Of a DNA stretch of 64,000 bases, positions 1 through 6,920 are shown piece after piece. How positions within the stretch are numbered: position 1 is the stretch's first letter; every line of letters begins with the position of its first letter. The translations under genes and the position numbers were made by a program. Source of the DNA: Streptomyces sp. AC555_RSS877 (GTDB taxonomy: Bacteria > Actinomycetota > Actinomycetes > Streptomycetales > Streptomycetaceae); contig NZ_JAGMUK010000082.1 of assembly GCF_019049245.1 (NCBI RefSeq), positions 51,703 to 115,702 of the forward strand, read 5' to 3'. The notes under the pieces are model-generated. The model had not been told where the DNA came from and searched no databases. It saw only the letters and a program-made list of their open reading frames with translations.

Positions 1-983
1 CGGTGATAGGCGTCCACGTCGACGTTGCTGCCGCACACGATGGTGACCACGTGTCGGCCGGCGAAGCGGTCACGGTCTTCGAGGATCGCCGCGATGCCGA
101 GAGCCGCCGACGGTTCCACGACGAGGCCGGCGTGGTCGAGAAGCATCCGCATACCGGCGATGATCGACGCCTCCTGGACCAGGACGGCGTCGTCGGCGAC
201 CGAGACGAGGTCGTCCAGGACGGCCGGAATGGGACGTCGGCCGGCGACGCCGTCGGCGATGGTGTCGGTCGCGTCCGTGGTGACGACCCGCCGTTGGCGC
301 CACGAGTGTGTCATCGCCGGTGCGCCCAGCGGCTGGACGCAGATCACGTCGACTTCGGGCGCCGAGGCCTTCACCACATGACCTACGCCGGTGGCCAGCG
401 CCCCGCCGCCGAGAGCAATCAGGACGGTGTCGAACGACGGCGCGGTGTCCACCAGTTCCAGGCCGATGGTCGCCGCGCCCTCGCAGGTCTCGATGTCCAG
501 GCTGTCTTCGACCAGCCGGATGCCGTCGTACCGCGCGACGGCGGCCGCCCGGTCGCGGGCCATCTCGTGGTCGCCGTCCACCAGCTCCAGCCTGGCGCCC
601 AGTGCCCGGATGCGATCAAGCTTGGCCCGAGTCGCAGAGCGGGATGCCACGACCGTGACGTCGAGCCCCCGGCCGCGACCGGACCAGGCGAGGGCTTGGC
701 CGAGGTTGCCCGCGCTGGCGCACACCACGGCTCGCGAGCCGTCGCCGGCGAGCAGGCTCGCGACGACCTCGGTGCCGCGGGCCTTGAAGCTGCGGACCGG
801 GTTCGCCGTTTCGAGCTTGATACTCACCGTGCACCCGAGGTCGGGTTCCAACGCCTCGCAGCGGTACAGCGGAGTGTCGAGAAAGACCGGGTCGATCAAC
901 CCGCGGGCTGCCCTGATCCGAGCAGTGTCGAGACGCGTCTCCTGCACGACACAGCAGCGTAGCGCCACTGGCACTGATTCCAT
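1..983 (-). CDS. PLP-dependent threonine/serine ammonia-lyase-like protein (C-terminus off the window)
   Basis: A fold-type II PLP enzyme that probably deaminates or modifies a hydroxy amino acid in the cytoplasm. Visible motifs are the PLP lysine in SFKARG (about residues 65-70), the substrate loop SAGNLG (90-95), the glycine-rich phosphate loop GGGALATG (192-199) and a C-terminal CGSNVD. These are family signatures of threonine dehydratase and serine racemase relatives. About 327 codons are present, so only a few C-terminal residues are missing. The ATG at 983 was chosen because it gives the usual N-terminal length. A GTG at 947 is possible, and neither has a strong ribosome site. There is no regulatory ACT domain in view, so it is not the long biosynthetic IlvA. 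The exact substrate cannot be told from sequence. Confidence 0.87.
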   Translation of the reverse strand, partial: MESVPVALRCCVVQETRLDTARIRAARGLIDPVFLDTPLYRCEALEPDLGCTVSIKLETANPVRSFKARGTEVVASLLAGDGSRAVVCASAGNLGQALAWSGRGRGLDVTVVASRSATRAKLDRIRALGARLELVDGDHEMARDRAAAVARYDGIRLVEDSLDIETCEGAATIGLELVDTAPSFDTVLIALGGGALATGVGHVVKASAPEVDVICVQPLGAPAMTHSWRQRRVVTTDATDTIADGVAGRRPIPAVLDDLVSVADDAVLVQEASIIAGMRMLLDHAGLVVEPSAALGIAAILEDRDRFAGRHVVTIVCGSNVDVDAYH

Positions 984-1155
984 GAGCAACTGCCAGAAGC
1001 CGTGCGAAAGTTGAGGTACTGGCGACGGACACCGGTCGGGCCGGATCCGAAATTCGACGTGCACGCAGGGCGGCCTCGACAGCCCTCCCCGAGATGCAGC
1101 CCAGGTGAGGGAAGCGCACGATGAGAAAAGGGCACCCTTCCTGGAGGTGATGAGG

Positions 1156-1581
1156 ATGCGACGTGTGCTCACCGCCGCAGCGGCACTGGCTCTTCCCCTT
1201 TCTCTTGCGGGAGCACCGGCTGTAGCGGCATCGCACAGCATCTCCGAGACCGCCGCGGTGACCAGCACCCAGGCCGCACACAAGGTGAACAGTCCAACAA
1301 GCCTTGTCACCCAAGGACCGGACGACGTATGCAACTACACCGACAGCCGACCGAGTCTTCTCCTGGGTTCATCCGGGTCGGCAGTCCAACAAGCCCAGTG
1401 CTACCTGAACCAGGCCATAGGTAGCGGCCTGGACGAGGACGGAGACTTTGGCCGGCTCACTCAGTCCGCGACCATGGACTTCCAGCGATGTGCCCACATC
1501 GTCGTCGACGGGCGCATCGGAGCCCAGACCTGGTCGTTCCTTTCCTTCTGGGCCAACGCGCCAGGTGCTCCCTTCTGTTGA
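1156..1581 (+). CDS. Secreted peptidoglycan-binding-like protein
   Basis: A small exported protein of about 141 residues. It starts MRRVLTAAAALALPLSLAGA and has an Ala-X-Ala cleavage region, so a signal peptide is clear. The mature part has the peptidoglycan_binding_1 pattern: GSSGSAVQQAQCYLN, then GDFGRLTQSATMDFQRC, then VDGRIGAQTWSFL. Such domains bind the cell wall non-covalently. No catalytic domain follows. Several cysteines suggest disulphides outside the cell. GGAGG at 1143-1147 sits eight bases before the ATG at 1156, which favours it over the ATG at 1150. The gene stands alone between a divergent ammonia-lyase gene and a convergent ABC operon. The family call is firm and the role is unknown. 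Confidence 0.8.
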   Translation: MRRVLTAAAALALPLSLAGAPAVAASHSISETAAVTSTQAAHKVNSPTSLVTQGPDDVCNYTDSRPSLLLGSSGSAVQQAQCYLNQAIGSGLDEDGDFGRLTQSATMDFQRCAHIVVDGRIGAQTWSFLSFWANAPGAPFC

Positions 1582-1632
1582 CGGTCGCAACGTGGCCGGC
1601 CGAGTACTCCGCGCCCGGTCAGGTGCGTGCGA

Positions 1633-2700
1633 TCAGGCCGATGGAACGGGCCCTGCCGGGTTCGTCACCGGGAAGTGGCAGGCGGTGTGGCGGCCAGGAG
1701 CCGTGAGGGTGAACCGGGGCCGTTCCAGGGCGCACCGCTCGCGGGCGTAGGGGCAGCGGGCGCGGAACGGGCAGCCCGTCGGTTTGCCCACCGGGTGGGG
1801 CACTTCGCCGGTGAGGACGATGCGTTCCCGGGCCGATGCGCTCGCCGCTGAGCTGCCGTCGTCGATGTCCGGGACCGCCGACAACCGTGCCTGCGTGCAG
1901 GGATGGGCCGGAGCCTCGTACAGCGCCTCCGTCTCGGCGAGTTCGACGATCTCGCCGAGGTACATGACGGCGATCCGGTCCGACACGTGACGGACCACAC
2001 CGAGGTCGTGGGCGATGAAGACGTAGGTGAGCGCGAACTCCTCCTGGAGATCGGCGAAGAGGTTCAGTATCTGGGCCTGGATCGACACGTCGAGGGCGGA
2101 CACCGGCTCGTCGGCGACGATCAGCTTGGGAGCGGTGGCCAGGGCCCGGGCGATGCCGATGCGCTGACGCTGGCCGCCGGAGAACTCGTGCGGGTACCGG
2201 TCCAGGTGTGCCGCGGCCAGGCCCACGACGTCGAAGAGCTCGGCGACCCGGCGGCGGACCGCGACGGCGTCCCCGTAGCGGTGCACGAGCAGCGGCTCGG
2301 CCACGCTGTCCCCGGCGCGGCGGCGGGGGTTGAGGGAGGCCTGCGGGTCCTGGAAGACGAGCTGCATCCCCGGACGCACGGGCCGCAGACGGCGTGTGGA
2401 CAGGGTGGTGAGGTCCTGCCCGTCGAACTCGACCCGGCCGCCCGTGAGTTCGGTGAGCCGGACCAGACAGCGGCCGAGGGTGGACTTGCCGCAGCCGGAC
2501 TCGCCGACGATGCCCAGGGTCTCCCCGGTGCGGACTTCGAGGGACACGCCGTCCACGGCGCGCAGCACCTTGCGGCGTCGGGACAGCGGGTCCGCGCGCA
2601 GGGGGTAGTGCCTGGTGACGTTCGAGGCGCGCAGCAGTACGTCGCCGCTCGTCCGGGCGCCGCCGTCGCCGTTCACCGCCATGATGCTCTGCGCCGTCAC
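1633..2700 (-). CDS. OppF/DppF-type oligopeptide ABC transporter ATPase
   Basis: An ATPase of the peptide/nickel uptake class, about 355 residues, that should sit on the inner face of the membrane. Walker A is GESGCGKST, the Q-loop is FQDPQASLNPR, the signature is EFSGGQRQR, Walker B is LIVADEPVSALD, and the switch histidine is in FIAHDLG. The C-terminal oligopeptide-binding extension has the conserved CPFRARCPYA cysteines. The GTG start at 2700 has GGGAGG seven bases upstream and overlaps the stop of the upstream oppD remnant (GTGA), the usual coupled layout. It looks intact, but no permease or binding protein gene remains here and its OppD partner is broken, so it is probably an orphan. Confidence 0.9.
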   Translation of the reverse strand: MTAQSIMAVNGDGGARTSGDVLLRASNVTRHYPLRADPLSRRRKVLRAVDGVSLEVRTGETLGIVGESGCGKSTLGRCLVRLTELTGGRVEFDGQDLTTLSTRRLRPVRPGMQLVFQDPQASLNPRRRAGDSVAEPLLVHRYGDAVAVRRRVAELFDVVGLAAAHLDRYPHEFSGGQRQRIGIARALATAPKLIVADEPVSALDVSIQAQILNLFADLQEEFALTYVFIAHDLGVVRHVSDRIAVMYLGEIVELAETEALYEAPAHPCTQARLSAVPDIDDGSSAASASARERIVLTGEVPHPVGKPTGCPFRARCPYARERCALERPRFTLTAPGRHTACHFPVTNPAGPVPSA

Positions 2701-3240
2701 GGTGTCGCCTCCCTGTGCACGTCGGGTACGTCGGTCGCCGCCGCGCGTGCCGTGAGCCGCAGCGACGCGCGGTCCTGCGGCGGCAGCCAGCAGGCCTCGC
2801 GGTGGGTGGTGTCGTCGAAGCCGCCCGCGGACAGCGCGGGCCGCTCCTCGCACCGACTCGTGACGCAGCCGGCAGCGCGGCGCGAACGCGCATCCCTCCG
2901 GCGGGCCGCCGGGCGAGACGGGCACGCCCGCGATGGTGGGAAGCCGCCGCAGCCGGGGCCCGCCGACGCGGGGCACGGAGTCGAGCAGGCCCCAGCTGTA
3001 CGGGTGGCAGGGGCCGTGGAACACCGCCCGGCGCGGGCCGTCCTCGGCCGCCCGGCCGCCGTACATGACCAGGACCCGGTCGGCGATCTGGGAGATCACG
3101 CCCATGTCGTGCGTGATGAGGACCACCGCCGAACCGCGCGTGTCGAGCGCGCGCACCAGGTCGAGGATCTGCGCCTGGACCGTCACGTCGAGTGCCGTGG
3201 TCGGTTCGTCGGCGATCAGCAGTGCGGGAGTCGGCTCCGA
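2697..3240 (-). pseudogene. OppD/DppD-type ABC ATPase, C-terminal half only
   Basis: The remains of the partner ATPase of the downstream OppF. Homology begins abruptly at Walker B (PALLIADEPTTALD) and runs on through the switch histidine (LITHDMG) and the C-terminal extension (GCAFAPRC). Walker A, the Q-loop and the signature motif are all missing. Near 2830-2845 the frame also shifts by one base: the upstream frame reads RLRHESV and the continuation CEERPAL lies in another frame, running on to THREACWLPPQ and a TGA at 2697-2699. Upstream of about 3240 the sequence becomes the back half of a GntR regulator on the other strand. This cannot make a working ATPase. Confidence 0.85.
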
Positions 3241-3604
3241 CGATGCCGTTGTGGAGCCGATGCGCGAGGCCCTGGCCGCGCACCTGTCCGCCGCAACGCC
3301 CCGCGAGGAGCAGGCCGCCGACAGCGCGTTCCACCAGAGCATCTGCGAAGCCACCCGCAATCCGCAGATCGCCCTGCTCAGCCGGGACCTGCTGACCCGG
3401 ATCAGCCTCGGTTTCCCGGTCGAGCCGTGGGGCAAGGGCGAGCGTTCCCACTTCCACCGGGCCGGCGAGGGCCACACGGCCCTGTACGAGGCCATCGCCG
3501 CGGGCGAGCCCGAGCGGGCCGAGGAGATCGCCCGGGAGCACTTCATGATCAGCGCCGAGATGATCCGTGACGTACTGGCCCGGGTCCGTGCCGCGGGGTC
3601 GTGA
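3238..3604 (+). pseudogene. GntR/FadR-family regulator, C-terminal FCD fragment
   Basis: A plus-strand frame ending at a TGA at 3602-3604 encodes the back half of an FCD ligand-binding domain. It reads VVEPMREALAAHLSA, then ADSAFHQSICEATRNP with the metal-site histidine, then FHRAGEGHTALYEAIAAGE and AEEIAREHF with further conserved histidines. The N-terminal winged-helix DNA-binding domain and the first FCD helices are absent, and the frame upstream of about 3238 is antisense to oppD. No start codon with a ribosome site lies at the junction. FCD regulators often control nearby carboxylate or peptide uptake genes, so the intact gene may have served one of the flanking transporters. Confidence 0.8.
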
Positions 3605-3718
3605 CCCGGTACTCATCAGCGGTCGGCGGTGTGCGAGCCGGCGGAGATCGGACGTTCCGCGGCCACGGAGAACGCCGGGGCGCGATACGCACGGACGTAC
3701 CGCGCCCCGACGCCGGCA

Positions 3719-5212
3719 TCAGGTGCCCGCGCGGGCCCGGACCACGAGCCCCTTCAGCAGCGGCCAGGCCAGCAGCAGTGCGATCACCGCGTACACCGTC
3801 ACCGCGAACGGCGTGTCGACCAGGCCCTTCACGCTGCCGTCGCTGATCTGCAGGGCGCGTCGGAGCTGCTGCTCGGCGTTCGGGCCGAGGATGACACCGA
3901 TGACGGCGGGCAGGACCGGCAGGCCGTAGCGCCGCATGCCGAACCCGATCAGGCCGATGACCAGGAGGATCACCAGGTCGACGACCTCGCCGCCGACCGC
4001 GTACGCGCCGACCGCCGCGAAGAACAGGATCCCCGCGTACAGGTACGGCCGGGGGATGCGCAGCAGCTTCGCCCACACCGGCGCCAGCGGCAGGTTCAGG
4101 GCGAGCAGCAGCACCATGCCGACGAACAGCGAGGCGATCAGGCCCCAGACCAGGTCGGGTTCCCGCTCGAAGAGCAGCGGGCCCGGCTGGATGCCGTACT
4201 GCTGGAACGCGGCCAGCATCACCGCGGCGACCGCCGTGGTCGGCAGCCCCAGCGTCAGCATGGCCACGAGCGTGCCCGCCGCCGAGGCCGACGCCGCCGA
4301 CTCCGGACCCGCCACACCCTCGATGGCGCCCTTGCCGAACTCGTCCTTGTGCTTCGAGAGACGTTTCTCCGTGACGTACGACAGGAAGGTGGGGATCTCC
4401 GCGCCGCCCGCCGGGATCGCGCCGAACGGGAAACCGATGAACGGGCCGCGCAGCCACGACTTCCAGGTCCGCCGCACATCGGCACGGCCCAGCCACGGCC
4501 GCCCCACCGGGATCGGCTCGCCCGGACTGCGCCGCAGGTGCGCCGCCACCCACAGGGCCTCGCCGATCGCGAAGAGGCCGACCGCCACGATCACCACGTC
4601 GACACCGTCGGCGAGTTGCAGGGATCCGAAGGTCAGACGCTGCTGCCCGGTCATCTGGTCCAGGCCCACCAGGCCGATGGTCAGCCCGATCAGCAGGGAG
4701 GCCATGCCCCGGATCCGCGACGAACCCAGGACCGACGTCACCGCGATGAAGGCCAGCACCATGATGGCGAAGTAGTCCTGCGAGCCGATGTCCACCGCCA
4801 GCTTCGCGACCGTCGGCGCCAGCGCGACCAGCAGGATCGTCCCGATCAGACCGCCCGCGAAGTGACCGATGGCGGCGGCCGCGAGCGCCTGGGCGCCGCG
4901 TCCCGCCTTGGCCATCGGGTTGCCCTCCATGGCCGCGACCACGGCGGCACTCTCGCCCGGGGTGTTGAGGAGGATGGAGGTGGTCGAGCCGCCGAACATC
5001 GCGCCGTAGTAGATGCCCGCGAACATGATGAACGCGGCGATCGGGTTCAGTCCGTACGTGACCGGCAGCAGCAGCGCGACCGCCATCGCGGGTCCGATGC
5101 CGGGCAGCACGCCGATCGCGGTGCCGAGCAGCACACCGAGGGCGGCCCACATCAGGTTCACCGGGGTGAGGGCCGTACCGAAGCCGTCCATCAGGGAGTT
5201 GAGGGCGTCCAT
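3719..5212 (-). CDS. tctA: Tripartite tricarboxylate transporter, large permease TctA
   Basis: The 12-helix permease subunit (about 497 residues) of a TctCBA transporter, which imports citrate-like or other carboxylates using an ion gradient and a periplasmic-type binding protein. The family hallmarks are present: GVLPGIGPAMAVALLLP near residue 35, GSTTSILLNTPGESAAVV near 85, and a repeated half with GIPAGGAEIPTFLSY and LTLGLPTTAVAAVML. The length is typical. The ATG at 5212 overlaps the tctB stop by one base (TGATG), so the two are translationally coupled. It is the last gene of the tctCBA operon. The substrate cannot be read from sequence. Confidence 0.95.
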   Translation of the reverse strand: MDALNSLMDGFGTALTPVNLMWAALGVLLGTAIGVLPGIGPAMAVALLLPVTYGLNPIAAFIMFAGIYYGAMFGGSTTSILLNTPGESAAVVAAMEGNPMAKAGRGAQALAAAAIGHFAGGLIGTILLVALAPTVAKLAVDIGSQDYFAIMVLAFIAVTSVLGSSRIRGMASLLIGLTIGLVGLDQMTGQQRLTFGSLQLADGVDVVIVAVGLFAIGEALWVAAHLRRSPGEPIPVGRPWLGRADVRRTWKSWLRGPFIGFPFGAIPAGGAEIPTFLSYVTEKRLSKHKDEFGKGAIEGVAGPESAASASAAGTLVAMLTLGLPTTAVAAVMLAAFQQYGIQPGPLLFEREPDLVWGLIASLFVGMVLLLALNLPLAPVWAKLLRIPRPYLYAGILFFAAVGAYAVGGEVVDLVILLVIGLIGFGMRRYGLPVLPAVIGVILGPNAEQQLRRALQISDGSVKGLVDTPFAVTVYAVIALLLAWPLLKGLVVRARAGT

Positions 5213-5748
5213 CACAGCACTCCCATCAGCGGGCCGCCGGGCAGCGGAACTCCGAGCAGGTTGTTGAACACCGCGTAGGTGACGAGGGAGAGGACGGCGG
5301 CGATGAGCGGATCCCGGTCGATCCGGCGGCTGCCGAGTGCGAACGCGGCTCCCCAGAACAGCAGGGCACCCGCGACCGGGAAGCCGAGGGGTTCGATGAG
5401 GACGGCCGCGCCCAGGAAGACCCCGGCGAGCAGCAGCACCGTGCGCCAGTCGGCCGGTTCGGACAGGTCGACGTCCTCGCCGGTCTCGGCCTGGCCGCGA
5501 CCGCCGCGCAGCACGTCGACGGCGAGCAGGACGGCGACCACGAGCAGCCCGATGCCGACGACGACCGGCACGGTCTTGGGTCCGACCGGCCCACGCTGGG
5601 TGAGGTCGACGTCCATGGTCAGCGCGTCGGTCAGGACCAGCGCACCAAGGGCCGACAGCAGGACGCACACGCCGAGTTCGGAGTGCTCGCTCAGCCAGGA
5701 GCGGTGTTCGGGCGTCTCGGCCGCGGGGGTGTCGGTCTGCGTCGTCAC
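5212..5748 (-). CDS. tctB: Tripartite tricarboxylate transporter, small permease TctB
   Basis: The four-helix small membrane subunit, about 178 residues, matching the family length. Helices are visible at LGVCVLLSALGALVL, VPVVVGIGLLVVAVLLAV, TVLLLAGVFLGAAVLI and FPVAGALLFWGAAFALG, ending in the conserved tail YAVFNNLLGVPLPGG. It pairs with TctA in the membrane. The GTG start at 5748 overlaps the tctC stop (GTGA), and its own stop overlaps the tctA start, so the operon is tightly coupled. TctB proteins are poorly conserved, so the call rests on helix layout, tail motif and neighbours together. Confidence 0.93.
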   Translation of the reverse strand: MTTQTDTPAAETPEHRSWLSEHSELGVCVLLSALGALVLTDALTMDVDLTQRGPVGPKTVPVVVGIGLLVVAVLLAVDVLRGGRGQAETGEDVDLSEPADWRTVLLLAGVFLGAAVLIEPLGFPVAGALLFWGAAFALGSRRIDRDPLIAAVLSLVTYAVFNNLLGVPLPGGPLMGVL

Positions 5749-6728
5749 AGTCCCAGCTCCTTCAGCACCGAAACCACGCGCTTGTCCTGGGCGTCCAGGA
5801 AGTCGCCGAACCTCTCGCCGGTCAGGAACGCGTCGTCCCAGCCGTTCTTCTCCAGCGACTCGCGCCACTCGGGCGAGTCGTGCAGTTCCTCGACCAGCCG
5901 GACGAGCTTGTCGCGCTCGGCCCCGGACAGGCCGGGCGGGGCGACGATGCCTCGCCAGTTGGTGAAGTCCACGTCGTAGCCGGACTCCTTGAGGGTGGGC
6001 GCGTCCAGCTCGGCCACCCGCTCGGGGCCGGTCACCGCGAGGATCCGCAGCTCGCCCGCCTTGATCTGGTCCAGGTACTCGCCGACGCCGGACACCCCGA
6101 AGGCCACCTTGCTGCCGAGGATCGAGGCGAGGAGCTCGCCGCCGCCGTCGAAGGGGATGTAGTTGACCTGCTTCGGCGCGATACCGGCGGCCTGGGCCAT
6201 CAGCATCGGCGCGAGGTGGTCCGGCCCGCCGGGTGACGATCCGCCGCCCACCGGGAGCTTGCCGGGATCCTCCTTCCAGGCACCGATCAGCTCGTCGATC
6301 GTCTTGTACGGCGAGTCCTTGGCGACCACGACGACGTCCTGCTCCTCGGTGAGCCGGGCGATCGGGGTGGTGTCGGCCAGCGTCTTCGGCGCGTGGTTGG
6401 AGCGGACGGCGCCCACCACGCCGAGGCCCATCGACATGGCGAGCTTGCCGTTGCCGTGCTCGCTCACCAGCCGGCTCAGTCCGACGGTGCCGCCCGCGCC
6501 GGGCAGGTTGAACACCTCGATGTTGTGCGTGAGCCCGGCGTCCTCGGCGTTCTTCGCGGCCGTCCGGGCCGTGATGTCGTAGCCGCCGCCGGGTGTGTTG
6601 GGGACCATGAGGCGCAGGCCCGGGATCTGTGTGCCGCTCTCGGCGCCGCTGCCGCTCGTGAGCAGCGGAGGTCCCACGAGCACGAGCACGGCGGCCCCGA
6701 ACAGGGCGAGGGGAGTGCGCAGGCGCAC
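5745..6728 (-). CDS. tctC: Tripartite tricarboxylate transporter substrate-binding protein TctC
   Basis: The extracytoplasmic binding protein of about 327 residues. It has an N-terminal signal or anchor (LALFGAAVLVLVGPPLL) with no lipobox cysteine. Family motifs follow: the first ligand-loop segment LRLMVPNTPGGGYDITAR, NLPGAGGTVGLSRL, and later YIPFDGGGELLASILG. The GTG at 6728 was chosen because AGGTGG lies eight bases upstream and it gives the usual length. It is the first gene of tctCBA and is transcribed away from the sensor-kinase gene. The shared upstream region holds a perfect palindrome at 6796-6808. Other GTG codons just upstream could also serve as starts. Confidence 0.93.
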   Translation of the reverse strand: MRLRTPLALFGAAVLVLVGPPLLTSGSGAESGTQIPGLRLMVPNTPGGGYDITARTAAKNAEDAGLTHNIEVFNLPGAGGTVGLSRLVSEHGNGKLAMSMGLGVVGAVRSNHAPKTLADTTPIARLTEEQDVVVVAKDSPYKTIDELIGAWKEDPGKLPVGGGSSPGGPDHLAPMLMAQAAGIAPKQVNYIPFDGGGELLASILGSKVAFGVSGVGEYLDQIKAGELRILAVTGPERVAELDAPTLKESGYDVDFTNWRGIVAPPGLSGAERDKLVRLVEELHDSPEWRESLEKNGWDDAFLTGERFGDFLDAQDKRVVSVLKELGL

Positions 6729-6795
6729 GAGTGCCACCACCTGTCGGTACGTCGATGAAGGTCGATGAGGTACGGCAGCCCTGTGGGGGAGGGTG

Positions 6796-6808
6796 ATGTG
6801 GGCCACAT
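6796..6808. promoter_or_regulatory. Palindrome between tctCBA and the sensor kinase
   Basis: ATGTGG-G-CCACAT is a perfect 6+6 inverted repeat with a one-base centre in the 192-base divergent intergenic region. By position it is a candidate operator for the response regulator encoded just downstream, which would control the divergent transporter operon. That regulator link is inference, and no other copy was noticed in the region. Confidence 0.4.
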
Positions 6809-6920
6809 GTTGCCCGCGCGTGAACGGCCTGTCTCGCTTCCGGAACCAACGGAGGTTGTGGTCATTGCGGTCACGGTCGTCGGTGCGTGCACCCCCTTTC
6901 CCCGCCCGCAGGCGGGCGCC

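Noticed and set aside
3..962. Long plus-strand open frame over the first kilobase
   Set aside because: It is the shadow of the minus-strand PLP enzyme, whose lysine and glycine-loop motifs are clear. The plus-strand peptide is His/Arg/Asp-rich with no family features.
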